64,000 bases of DNA, from NCBI GenBank assembly GCA_032433765.1, contig JAVIAB010000092.1, positions 33,020,534-33,084,533 of the forward strand. The letters run 5' to 3'. The notes under the pieces were generated by a model. That model saw only the letters and a program-made list of their open reading frames with translations. It did no database searches and had not been told where the DNA came from. Position numbers and translations under genes: made by a program. Source of the DNA: Megaustenia siamemsis (Eukaryota; Mollusca; Gastropoda; Stylommatophora; Ariophantidae). This document shows positions 34,001 to 47,000 of this stretch, in pieces (within the stretch, counting starts at the first letter, position 1; every line of letters begins with the position of its first letter).

Positions 34001-34920
34001 AAGTTTAGACAAAAACAGCTTCTACATCTTATCACAGTCATGGAATCAAACAAGGATGCTTCCGGAACCAAACTCATGAAACAGGTCAATTTACTGGATG
34101 TAGTCTACTGGATTGCTGCAGCATGGAAAGAAGTGGACAACTCAACCATCCTTAAGTGTTTCTGTAAAGCAGGTTTTCATTGTCCTGCTGAAACACACGC
34201 ATATTCTCTGACGCACATGGAATCTGCATCAAAGACCGACGTGCAAATTGTTTCTACTGCAATTTCTACTGCTTTGGATAACCTTTCAAAAGAATTGTTT
34301 GGATACCAATTGACAGACATCTCCATGATTGATTCAGGGCTCCAAACTTGCAACACAATAGAAACAAACTGGGATCTTCCTGCCACTGCAATTTTAGCTG
34401 CTGAGGATGTGAATAGTGAATCAGACAACGAACAAGATTCTACTGACATTGAGAAAACATACACTATCGCAGATGCACATAATGCTTTGGAGCTTCTGCG
34501 CACCTATTCAATAACAAACGGGAGATCTGACATACTAGACGTTATCATGGACTTGAGAGAAAAATTGAACTTATCGTTTATTTCATCTGTCAAACAACAG
34601 ACTACCATATTGGATTTTTTTTCAAGTCAAAAGTGACACATGTACAGTATAAGTGGAATCTGTGTATGTGTGTTTTATTTTTGTGTGTTTAACTATCGTG
34701 TTTTATGAAAAGTGTCCAACCAGTGGCTATTGTAGACCGACATGTGCACTATGTTCTACTCATGGATTACGCTGATTTGCAGGTTAGTTTTCATAGTGCT
34801 TAGGATAAAATTTTTTTTATCGCTCTATTTATTATGTGAAACCTGTGAGGCAGGACCACCTGTCCTATGGGACCAGTTTTTGAAAGTCCCGTGAATGGTC
34901 GCCTTAGACAGGTTCGACTG

Positions 34921-34997
<77 letters not shown>

Positions 34998-37977
34998 GGT
35001 GTTTATAAAGTCTCACTACACTTGGTATCTAGGTCAATTTGAAAAAAAAATGTTTATGACGTCATCACAATATGTGCTCCCACTGTCAATGAAATTTGTT
35101 GAATAAGTTTATTGCTACTGGAAATGTGGAAGATGCTCCACGATCTGGTAGGCCTGCTGTGAATGATGAAATATGTTTAGATATCCAAGACAGAATCCTT
35201 AAAAGTCCAGACAAGTCATTAAGAAAACTGTCGCAACAAGTGAACTTACCATTGAGCACATATTGTGATGTCATAAACATTTTTTTCAAATTGACCTAGA
35301 TACCAAGTGTAGTGAGACTTTATAAACACCCTATATATATATATATATATATGTTGATTATCTTGATTGATGTAGTTGTATAGATAATGATGCAAACACT
35401 CAGACTTCCAAAAATCATCAGTAAGTTAGTGATCATTCATCATCATCATGAGCCATACCGGTTGGCGTAGGCGATCATGTCCCTCCACAATCTTCTATCT
35501 ACAGTGATCATTCAGGTAGATAAAATTGCTGTATCATCAGCTTATTTCTGGTAGTGCGTGATATCCAATCATAATAGAATCAAAATGTTCTTTATTATTC
35601 ATTTATCTGACAATTCTCATATTTTCTGCATGTATTTTGAATAGACAAGGTGATCAGATACACCCCTGTTTAACTCATGTCTTTTACTGAACCACTCTGA
35701 TGTATCTTTTTTCAATCCACACAGCTACTTGTTGGTCTTAATAAAACATTTTTTATAATATGAATTAGCTTTTAGATGAGGTGAAAACCCAATATATATT
35801 ATATTCCACAATGTTTGATGTTTTGCACAGTCAAATACTTTTGATTAGTCAACAAAGCATATAAACAGATTTATGTGTCTTCTCTGCATTTTAAAATTGT
35901 GTTATCTCTTGTTCTTCTGTCTCTTTAAAAACCAGCCTGAACTATGTTGATTTCTTTCATATTTCAGTTTTCTTTGGATTATTTCCATGATAATTTTAAA
36001 CATGATCCAGCTTGCATGGCTGATTAATGCAGCTGTTCTGTAATTGGTGCATTCTTTCAGGTTGTGTTTTTTTTTAATGTTGGGATAAATATAGTTCCTT
36101 TCTTAATCCTTCAGCCATATCTATCTATTGATCTTTGAACCATAGCCGGGCCATAGGGCATAGACACAGATACTCTTTCTCTTATCTACATTTTTATTCT
36201 AGCAGTTTTCATTCCTTGTAAAGATCTTTTATCAAATCTCTCCATTTGTCTCTGTTCTGTGCAAGCAAATCTATCACATTGAGGGAGCCGATTCCGCTGC
36301 TCTTGCCTCTCTGATAATGTTCTTCTCAGTGTCTCTCTGGTTTAGCCTCTTTTCCTCTTACCTGTTGTTTCCCACATGAGGGCTTGCTTTGTTATTCGGT
36401 TATCTCTCCTCATCACATGTCCAACAAATGACCATCGTCTTTTCTTGATTCAGCTATATCCTACTGTTCAAAATCTTTGTATTTAATATATTGTATACTT
36501 TCATGCTCTGTTCACTCCCTACTTAATGAGCTCTGTTGCTATCTCATTGCATTCAGGTGCTTTCTTGATCGCTAGACTTCTTATAGCCGATTTATTTCAT
36601 CCAATGTTGGTTCGGGTTCTTCTTTTGTATTGCCACTGTTATTATGGTTATTGACTTCTGTATACATTTCTCTGCAGCTTTTCAATCTAACCCTCTGACT
36701 TTTTATGTTCATCTGTTTGGTTTAATTAAGGCATTTAATACATTTCTAAATCGATTTCAAACAGGGTAATTAGACATCTCATTCTCTGTGACAATATATT
36801 TGTTCCCATCATCCATTCTTGACCCTTAATTGAGAGTTTTTCTTACTGTGACTTGGACAAAAAATGCATGTTTGTTTACATTTTAAAATGATTTTGTCTG
36901 CTGTTATCTGTAGTTATAGTGTTACAAATTACTATTTAAACTGATTTTCTTTGCAAAATATTTGCTCTGAGCTTAAAGTACTTTTCTACTAACTCAGTAT
37001 ATTTTTCTGTAATTTGTTTAAATCCTGACCTATCTATGTTGATGATTATCAGTGTGGCCTAATGCACAGTTATTTATTGATGACTAAATTATGTTACAAA
37101 ACTAATCAAGTTTAATTGATCACCATAGGTGAAGAGAATAGTAATAAAACTTGGCAGTGCTGTAATAACCAGAGAAGATGAATGTGGATTGTCCTTGGGA
37201 CGATTGGGCTCCATAGTTGAACAGGTGGGCAAATTGTTATTTTTCAGAGATAGTATACTCATATTCACAATAGAAAATGTGTGGTTAAATTATTTGAATG
37301 ATATTTTAGCATCTCTTTCTGTTCTTGGCTGCAGAATGACAAAGCAGTCAGTGGCTGATAGTGCCATTTTATAAGACATTAATCGAGTCTGTCGACTTTG
37401 CCACAAGTTTGGCTGAAACTTTTTTCCCCTCTTTTCTTTTTTCCCTCTTTTCTGTTTTTTTTTCTCTTTTCTTTTTCCCTTGATGTAGAGAAGTGCATAT
37501 TTACAAGTAGTGATGTAAGATTTCCTATTTGGAGGACTAAGAAATTAAAGAATGGTGTACTTGCAGTAATTTGTTAATTATTACCAATTAATTAAGAATT
37601 GTTAATTATTGTTATTGTTAATTATATATTATGTGCCTTTTCTCTGCTAATAATCATAGTCTTATGTCTTTTTAAAATTTATTTCCAATCCATATTCTTT
37701 GCTTGACTTGTTTATTTTGTTCACTTGTTGTTGGTCTTCTGAGTTTTCTGCAATTAATCCTAGATTACAATATATACCTAGAGGTAGGGTTCGATCCCAA
37801 CCAACGGCTTCCGGGTTCACCCAGCCTTTAATGGGTACCAGATTTTTTTCTGGGGAAGTAAAGCGGCACGGGCGTAATACTGACCACATTACCCCAAAAA
37901 TCATGTACCGAAGGTCTGTAAAATTTTTGGTCACTAACACCATATTCCCTATACGCCACTTGGCGTGACAGGGGCAC

Positions 37978-38013
<36 letters not shown>

Positions 38014-41000
38014 TATATACCTGTGACTCATGTTTTCATGATTCTGTCATAAAAATGACTGCCACTTAAATGTAACATTTTGAGTTTTGAAAATCAAACT
38101 TTTTCTCTGATCTTATGCTACACAGCAATGTGCTTAGCCAAAATGAAACATAGAGATCGGATGCAGGAAATCACTTCCTGATTTACTGTTGATCTTTAGC
38201 CTAAAACTCATTCATATGGCTCCCTTGCGACTAGGAGGTGCTATGTTGTCTAATCACACTGCGACCATTAGACATCACTTTAGAGTCTGTATGTTTGCAA
38301 CCTCATCGTTTTGTTCACTGACTATCCAGTGTTACAAAGGTTTCTTTGATGTCATGCTAACAGCTGAGGAGATTCCCCCATCAAAAAAAAAAGGAAAAAT
38401 AACAAATTTCTTTAAATTTGCCAGAATTTTAATTTAAAAACTTGTGCCTTTTTTTACGATACCGTAGTACCTTTTACTATGTGAAGGAAAAAAAATCCAA
38501 CATCATCAAAGGATAGAAATCAAACACTTAGGAGCCACCAGAAGTGATAATTAGGAAGGTGGAGGAGAGAGGGGGGGTAAGAGGAGTCTTACTCCTCTTT
38601 TTATATCAATAGGTGCAGTTCTGTTTTTATTTTATCATAGTAGTTTGTTCCCTGTATAAATTAATTATCAGTCTTATGTCAGCATCATTCAGATGTTTAA
38701 CTTTCATACATTTTATTAGTTTATGATATATTCTGTCAAAAAGCTTTGGTGCAGTCTATGAAGCATATATAAATAGGTTTATTTACTTCCATGTATTTTT
38801 CTGTTATTGTTCTCATGTAGAAGATGATTTTCCACTGTTCTGTCTAAATCCAAATTGTTGTTCTGTTAATTCCATATTGATTTAAAAAAATTCTTCCCCG
38901 TATAACTTTAAGCAGGACTTATTATATGGCTCATCAAACTTATTTTTCTAAAGTCACTGCACCCCACAGCACCTGTCTTCTTGGGCAAGGCAATAAATAT
39001 TGATGTTTTAAGGTCATATGGTATGTATCCTGTGTTGTATATGTCATTGCATAAGTCTGTGATAATTCTGTGTCAAAAATTCCTAGGGTTTTTATCATCT
39101 CATTCTGAGTGTTGTCTGGCCCTACTTTTCCATTTTTCGTTGTATTTATAGCTTTCTTTCTTCAGATTTTAAGATTTTGTAACCTAACATACACATTATG
39201 GTTGGCTTCTTATCGCTTTAATCTTCAAACAGTTCTGCTATATATTCCCGCCATCTGTTTATATCTTTACTGTCTGTTAACATTTATCATTTGTTGTTTA
39301 CAAAATATCCCCTATCAGTGATTTTTAAACTTGTTGGTCATTCATCAATCATCATTGATAAACTCATAACATTTATTATAGGTGTCAGAACTTCAGAACC
39401 AAGGTAGGGAAATGATCATTGTGACCAGTGGTGCTGTGGCTTTTGGGAAACAAAAACTGCGACAGGAGGCCATTTTGTCGATGAGTATGAGGCAAAACCT
39501 GCACAACATAGAAAATGGAGTAAGCACATTTTTTGCATGCATTTTTTTTCAAGAACTTTTTGAAGTTATAACTCCAGAAGTTCATATTTTTAATGTGATG
39601 TTTAGTCAAAACATCTTTTAGAAAGATGAATAAATCATGATGATAAGGATACGCCTGTACCTTAGCTTTTATTTTTTTATTATCAAATTAAAAAAATTTG
39701 AAATCTTGAGGTGCTCTTTCTGAGCAACAATAATAATTGCATCACATACAAAAGTACTTGGCATAGCGTGGAACGAATTCAAAACAAACGAGGAAATTAG
39801 AGAAATCGCCAATCAACCACTAATATCTTCAGTAATAAAGAAAAGACGATGGTCATATGTTGGACATGTTATGAGAAGAGATAATAACCGAATAGCAAAG
39901 CAAGCCCTCATGTGGGAAACAACAGGTAAGAGGAAAAAAGGAAGACCCAGAGAGACACTGAGAAGAACATTGATGAGAGAGGCAAGAGCAGCAGGAATCG
40001 GCTTCCTCAGTGAGATAGAGCTGCTTGCACAGAACAGAGACAAATGGCGAGGTTTGATAAAATATCTTTAAAAGAATTGAAAATTGCTAGAATAAAAATT
40101 TAGATAAGAGAAAGAGTATCTGGGAATATGCCCTATGGGCCGGCTATGGCTTGAAAGGTCAATAGATAGATAAACAAATGCTAATTGAAAGTGAATTTAA
40201 GAGTAGTGCAGTAATAAGAGAAATGACAAAGCATCCAATTGTGGGTGATCATATGTTGGTCATGTGATAAGAGACACGAGAATCTGAAAGCTGGCTTTCC
40301 ATAGGGAACCAGTGGGTAAAAGAAAGAGGCTGAACTAAAAGAACACTGAAGTGGGAAACAACAGCAGCTGGCATCAGCTCCCATGCCAAGATTGAACAAC
40401 TTGCCTAAAACTGAGTTGTGTCGTGAGATACCATGTGGATCCTGTGCAAGGTCTGATGCTTGATAACAAAGGTTAGACAAAAGTCTAGAACTTCTGCCCC
40501 ATGTGTTGTCTTCGGCTCAAAAGGACAATAGATTAACAAGTGTTACAATATCAGTAATTATAATAATGTTTTGTGATATATTTTTTATCCTTGCAGTCAC
40601 TGATCCTTGATCATAATTAATTTATTTAGAGTTTTCCATATCTTGTAGAGCTTTTTAACTACAATTTTTTGTTTTATTTGCTTACCAGCTTTATATCTCT
40701 AGCAAAACCCTAAGAGATTGAATTTCGCATGAATATCACTTTTTCCCAGTCTCACAATGGCAGCTGTGGGCTCATCTGTCCCTAGCAGATATTATTCAAC
40801 TTCATAGGTACTCTCACTTTTTTTATCATTGAGGATTTTTGGATAAATTTTTCTATCAATTTTGCCCAGGCAGCAGTCATTTTTGTTTATTGCCCTTGTT
40901 ATTTGGAGTTGTTATGGACTTCATAATGAAGAAATGCTGCACTGGTAATAAAGGCATTGAATGGATACAAGGAGACCATTTGGAGGACCTCGACTTTGCT

Positions 41001-44000
41001 GATGACATAGTTCTCATCAGCAGTCAGATAAAAACAATGCAGGAAAACACAAATGAACTATCATCAATAGCCAGCAAAATTGGGCTTGAGATCAATCATG
41101 AAAAGACTAAAGTCATGAAAAGCTTAATTCCAACAGATGACAAAATATACATGGAAAACAAACCAGTGGAAGAGATCGATCACTTTATCTATCTTGGAAG
41201 TCACATTGATCGAGAAGGGGATACAAGCAAAGAAATTAAAATCAGAATAGCTAAAGCAGCAATGTCTTTCAGAAGCCTTGAAAAGTTGTGGAAATCAAAA
41301 CTCATCTGGGAGGAAGGGTAAAACCATAAAGAAACTATGGATTTGAAGAAAAAATTATCACTGTCTGTGACAGTATTAAAATCCAGGACCTTCTTGTCTC
41401 AAGACAGACGTCTTGCCTCTAGACAACCAGACCCCATAATAACATAATAAATGTAGATGCTTGTTGTGTAGAGCGGAAAGAATGTGAAGTGTTAAAAACA
41501 TCAGTTGATTGACTGAAGTATGATTGTACTCAGGAATGTACAATCATTTTAATCATTTGTTTTTTTAAGTCTGTATAGATTAAAATAATTATTCTTACTA
41601 CTTGTGTTACAGTATTTTTCTGGATAAATGTGGTTACAAATAAGAGGATTTTTAGGTTGTAAGTCAATTTTACTAGCCTGAAATGAAGTCATAAATGTTT
41701 AGGCTGGATTTTGTACAACTCCAGTTTAATTTATTTTAGCTGAAAGATCCTCTTCACTGCATAACGGACAGTTCCATAGTGCTCAGATACCCTCCTCAGC
41801 ACATTCCCCAGTATGAAGCATGCCTGCCACACACTAGTGACAGCAATGAAGATGACTTCAGCTCTGATGCGTGAACTCCATGAAAGACGTTACCCCTAAA
41901 AACCTTAGTTGCTTCTTATGACATGATGCATGTCAGGTGACAATGGCTGTATTCTTTTCTCCCCTCACCATAGTCAGAACCTGAGTAGCCCCACATGGAA
42001 GGGTACTTTAAAAAAAGTCTCATTTAAGTCTAGTTTAACCAAATGATTCGTTTGTATGAATTGATTGAGAATTTTCATATTATCAAACATTGACCGTGAT
42101 GCTGGTGTCGACATTACACACATCCCTATGTGTGATTGTTAATGTTAGTATTTGCTCATAGTTAGTATAGAGTTTGAGAGTTATGTTATGGGTGTTTACA
42201 ATATGCAAAAAAAAGTAGTGAATTTAACCGATGATGATGATGAGTGAATTTATTTTCCCTACATGCCTCAAAAGCCTCATTCCAAAGTTTTGAAAATTGC
42301 TTTTTGTAAATTCAAAGATAATTTGTTAGCATTCTGTCATATTTAATAAAACATAATTTTCTCTCTTTCATTTGAGTTAAATATCCACAGTAATTAAAAA
42401 GTATTTGGAATGATTGAATTTCATAAGAGCCCAATACATAGATAACAAATAATCACTCTTGTCAATTTTGCATTTTCAAAGCATGCAGGGGTAGAACTGG
42501 TAATATGACAAAATACTCTCTTGTTTTTGTTGTTAATTGTTTTTTTTTTTTTTAGTTCAGTCTTGTGTATTTACTGTCATATCTTTTTACTTTTACCACT
42601 ACACTACATAGTAGTTGTCAGGATTATTATTTATTATCTACAATTTTATTTTAAATAGATATTTAAAAATCAAGTAATGTACATTCAGCATATTAAGTGA
42701 TAACATTACAGTGAAACATTTTTGCTAATTAAAAACTAAACAACAAAATGTTACATTTAAACCAGTTGTTTTAAGCAGTCATTGTCCACTAGAGACATGT
42801 TTTGAAGACATGAACTTGTTATATCCACTTTAAAAAAAATGTCTTGGCTGAAATATAAGGAAATGGAATAATGAACACCAATTTGCATGTGAAACCAATG
42901 GTGAATAAATGGGTGAAATTAATTTATTTCTGACTACAGTTTTATTGTGTTGTTTCCCAATAAGTGTAATAAATTTAAATAATGTTATGCAAAAATACAA
43001 CAAAGTTAACATCATCTTTCTTGTAACAAATTACAAGTCAATGTTTCAGTGTTGTTTAGCTCAATGTTATTACAAAGTGAAGGTGTTTGTTTTTTACTTT
43101 CATGGTTCCTATATATCTGTGTTGATAGAATGCTGTTTTGTTTACATTGATAAAATGTTTTTAAAATACACAGCAACAAAGTACATGGAGCAAGGTAAAT
43201 ATATATCACTGTAGCTTCTGTCAGTTATTTACTTGATTCTGCTATCCTGCTGTTGCTTTTGCTGTATAAAAAGTACTCCCATAACAATGTAGTATGCATG
43301 TGGGATGGTGTATGAAAAGTCCAAGCATGAGTAAAGTAGCAGAATATCAACCATTTGCAAAAAGTGACTTTTTACACTTTTACACGACACATTTTTAGAT
43401 AATTTTCAATGAATATAAATGTTTTTTTTTATGTGTACAGTATATTAAAAAGTAAAGTACCCCCGTCACGCCAAGTGGCGTATAGGGAATATGGTGTTAG
43501 TGACCATAAATTTTACAGACCTTCGGCACATGATTTTTGGGGTAATGTGGTCGGTATTATGCCCGTGCAGCTTTATTTTTCCAGAAAAAAATCCGGTACC
43601 CATTAAAGGCTGGGTGAACCCGGGGCCATCAGTTGGGATCGAACCCTACCTCTTGTCCTTTGTAGTCCAGTTCACTAACCACTGAGCTATCGTAGCTGTA
43701 CAGTATATTGCCTCAGCAATAATTGCTTTAGCTAAGAACTGTAATGAAAATTTTCTCAAAGAGGCCAAAGCAAAAAGAGAGCTAATATCCAATATTAAGA
43801 AGAAACAATCATCTTTTTTGGCCATGTAATGAGAAGGGAATAAATTGTAACAACTGGGATAAAGAGATAAAAGGAAATAACTGTCAAGATTGAAAGTTAT
43901 TGAGTGACATGATCAACCTACGCCAGCAGCCATGGTATTTGATGATGAGGATATTGCCTCAATTGAGTTCCTGTAATAGTAGTGCTGACCCTTTCCTTAA

Positions 44001-47000
44001 TAATTAGTTCTTGAGCCCTTACTCCCTCAATTGCTGGTAGACAATCATCGCTCCAGTAGCTGGGACATTTGTTCATCATTGTTTCCTTGTCATTGTCAAA
44101 GTACTCACTTCACTAGTCCATCTTTATACACTAACTCATGATACAGAACATACAAGCTCTTTCTTGCCGACACATTTAGAAGGGATTAACACAACGGTCT
44201 GGGTGGTCTAGAGGTAAGACATGTGCCTCTGGATAAGAAGGTCCTGGGTTCAAATCCTGTTGACATGTCACAGCTGATGGATAATTTTTTTTCTACTTTT
44301 ATCTGATGCTTATGAATTATGCATATCTATTCTAAAATAAAACAACTATATTCTAACACATTATCATGCTTTAGATTTTTTTTGTACAATTCAATACACA
44401 ATACACTACTTAGCCTATGAAATTATTTTTGTAGTGCATTGTATGCAATGAAATGTTTCTCAAACTCTTTCTCCAAATAACCTAATTGCTTCCCCTGTTA
44501 TAACAGCCACTTGGCATAAATAAGTGAAACAAACATTTGTGGTGAACTTTCCTATAAAGATCATTGAAATTAAAAATAATGTTATGCTCTCCCACACCAT
44601 ATCCTCCAGGAAAAGACTTTATGCCCTCACAACAGAAATGTTGGGTATCATGTGCAATAAGGCATATATGCTAGAAATGTAGTATTGAATTGTCAAAATA
44701 AAATAAAATTTACGTAGTTTCCAGAATGAGCCTTGATTAAAAAGATAACACAGTAGCAACATTGCATTGTTTCTCTGCTATTTTTTCATAAAATCTCAGC
44801 AATTTAGGGCAAAGAATTTACCATGTAAATGTTGATAATTTTATGATTATCGCCCTTTAAACTTTTACAATATTTCAATGTTTATTTTTAGCATTGTGTA
44901 GTTTGAGTTTTGTTTTTGTATTAAGAGTGGTTTTATGTGTGTTTAGTTAGTTCCTCTAGGACCGAAGACTGCATACTGATGTTTTTTTGCTATGTCTTAT
45001 TTAGTCAATAATTTACAGAGAACTGTAGCAAAAACTGGTTTGTTTATCTGAAAAAAGTATAACATTTTTGAGAGCAGCACAAACATAACATACTTTAATT
45101 ATCAAGAAAACACATAAACCAATTAACAGAAATAAGAGAGGAAGAAAGAACTATGTAACTTCTTTTGACATTTAAGAAATATGGTTTTTGTACCTATATT
45201 TGGCACATTTTTAGATAATGTGTTCTGCATTATGTCATTGCTGTCAGTCTTTCTCAGGAAAAAAAAATCAAGTATATAAAGTTGGGTGAACCCAAAACCT
45301 TTCTGTTCATAGTAGACCAATTCACTACCCTACCTTAGCTTCAATTAGCAGAAAAAATAGATTGGTTTCAAGGACACTGAAATGAACTGTCAACCAGCAC
45401 AACACTTTGCCACCATCAGACCAACCTGTAAATCCCTTTTAATTAGAACATCAGAACTGATAGGTTGGTTGAGCTAGCGATTCACAGGTCAGTTGTCAAG
45501 CTAGAAATCACACTTCCACATTTAGGTTGCTTGTCCTTACTATGTTATATCTTTTGATTGAATTAATTTTGTTTCACCCTTATCAGCTATACAGCAGCTT
45601 CACATTTTTATACATTTGTGTGCATTTTTATGCCCTTTTTCCCTGTAATTGAAAAAAAAATGACAGAAAAAATATAAAATAAAATTTAAAAGACTGGAAC
45701 CATCTTATATGTAAAATAAAATGCCTATCTTTCCAGCTAAGCTAACAGTGTCCAAACGGAATAAGACAGATAACAACAGTACTATTTTTATGTCTACTAC
45801 CAAGCTGTTTTATGCTTTATTCTTTCTGCAGATTGACCAACCTATTCCATCTTCTTACTCACTTTCTTTCCCCTCATTAAACATAGCTTTAATGTGTAAA
45901 CAGTATTTGATTTATAAATAGTCAGTTGATATAATTTATTATAACCAAGAATAACATTTAGTTTTGAAAGAATTTGCACTGCTGTAAAGGTCCTAAATTG
46001 TTACGGATTTGTCTCACTTTTAATTATTTGAAATATCCATGAAATATATGATCATATTTTTTGGTTCAAGTTTGAAAAATAGTTTCATGCATAAATATTT
46101 CAGCAAGTTTAATTTAATGAGAATATTTTGTGTGTATGTATGCGTGCGTACACGCAAGCACATGCTTTTTCTTGAATATTATGAAAATGTTTGTATTACT
46201 TTGGTTAGCAATTCAAATTTAAAATCTACATATTCCCTTTTTATAGAATACAAGAATAAATGCACGTCCTAAAGCAAAATATTCAACTTAGGGACCATTT
46301 GGGTTTGCACAAATACTAAAAAAATCTAGCAAATAATCCTTTATATATGAAAATGATTAGCTTTCATAGTTTCTTGTATACTTATATTTAGTACATGTCC
46401 TGAAGCTTTACAGTAATTATAAAATAATTGTGTTTTGAATTGTATATAATCTGAAAGATAATTTTATTAAAATGTCAGAAAAGCATGTGTTAACTCTCAT
46501 GGAACTCCTTATGATTTTCTCTGATTTAAGTAAGTCAGTGGATAGCTGAATTGATAACTCATCATTCCTCCAACAGGAGAATATGGGTTTGAACTCAGTA
46601 GAGTGACAAGTTTTTTTCTGAGGTGAAATATTTGGTTATGGTTATGGAAGGCCCCGGTATCACTGCAAACAAATTAAAATCCATAATTGTTCAACCGCCT
46701 GTGCCAGTGGAATCATCCGAATTACTAACTCATCTCCCAAACAAAGAAAGGTAGCTGTAGTCCCCATTATAGCAGTCTCAGCACACGCCAAAAGACATAA
46801 GGCGAAACTGCATAGAAAGTGAACACGGCCAACTGTTCCCTGTCATACGATATCAGCATTCATCGTAAACAATTGGAATATTGGAACACGATCAAAACAG
46901 ATGAAACACACAGCTCACGGTGTGCACAGAGCACTCAACTCAGTAGCTCCTGCAACAAGCCGGACTTGGAATATGAGGAAACTGCAACAAGGAACACTTT

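Larger units (their letters stand above)
31015..37128 (+). other. P5CS intron 1 (6.1 kb), transposon-filled
   Basis: It holds an RTE LINE fragment, an endonuclease-domain fragment, an intact Tigger element, a long-TIR element in a TA microsatellite, and minus-strand RT remnants. The stretch 36476-37128 has no recognised feature. GTAGTC donor and TTGATCACCATAG acceptor. Confidence 0.85.

Noticed and set aside
33047..34636. Domesticated host gene of the TIGD/jerky type
   Set aside because: The frame sits between intact terminal inverted repeats and TA duplications, so it is a resident transposon; domestication would need evidence from other species.
41740..41875. Possible extra P5CS exon after TTTTAG at 41739
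   Set aside because: Its peptide does not match P5CS, exon 3 joins exon 4 in phase without it, and part of it is the reverse complement of the RNase H LINE 3' region.
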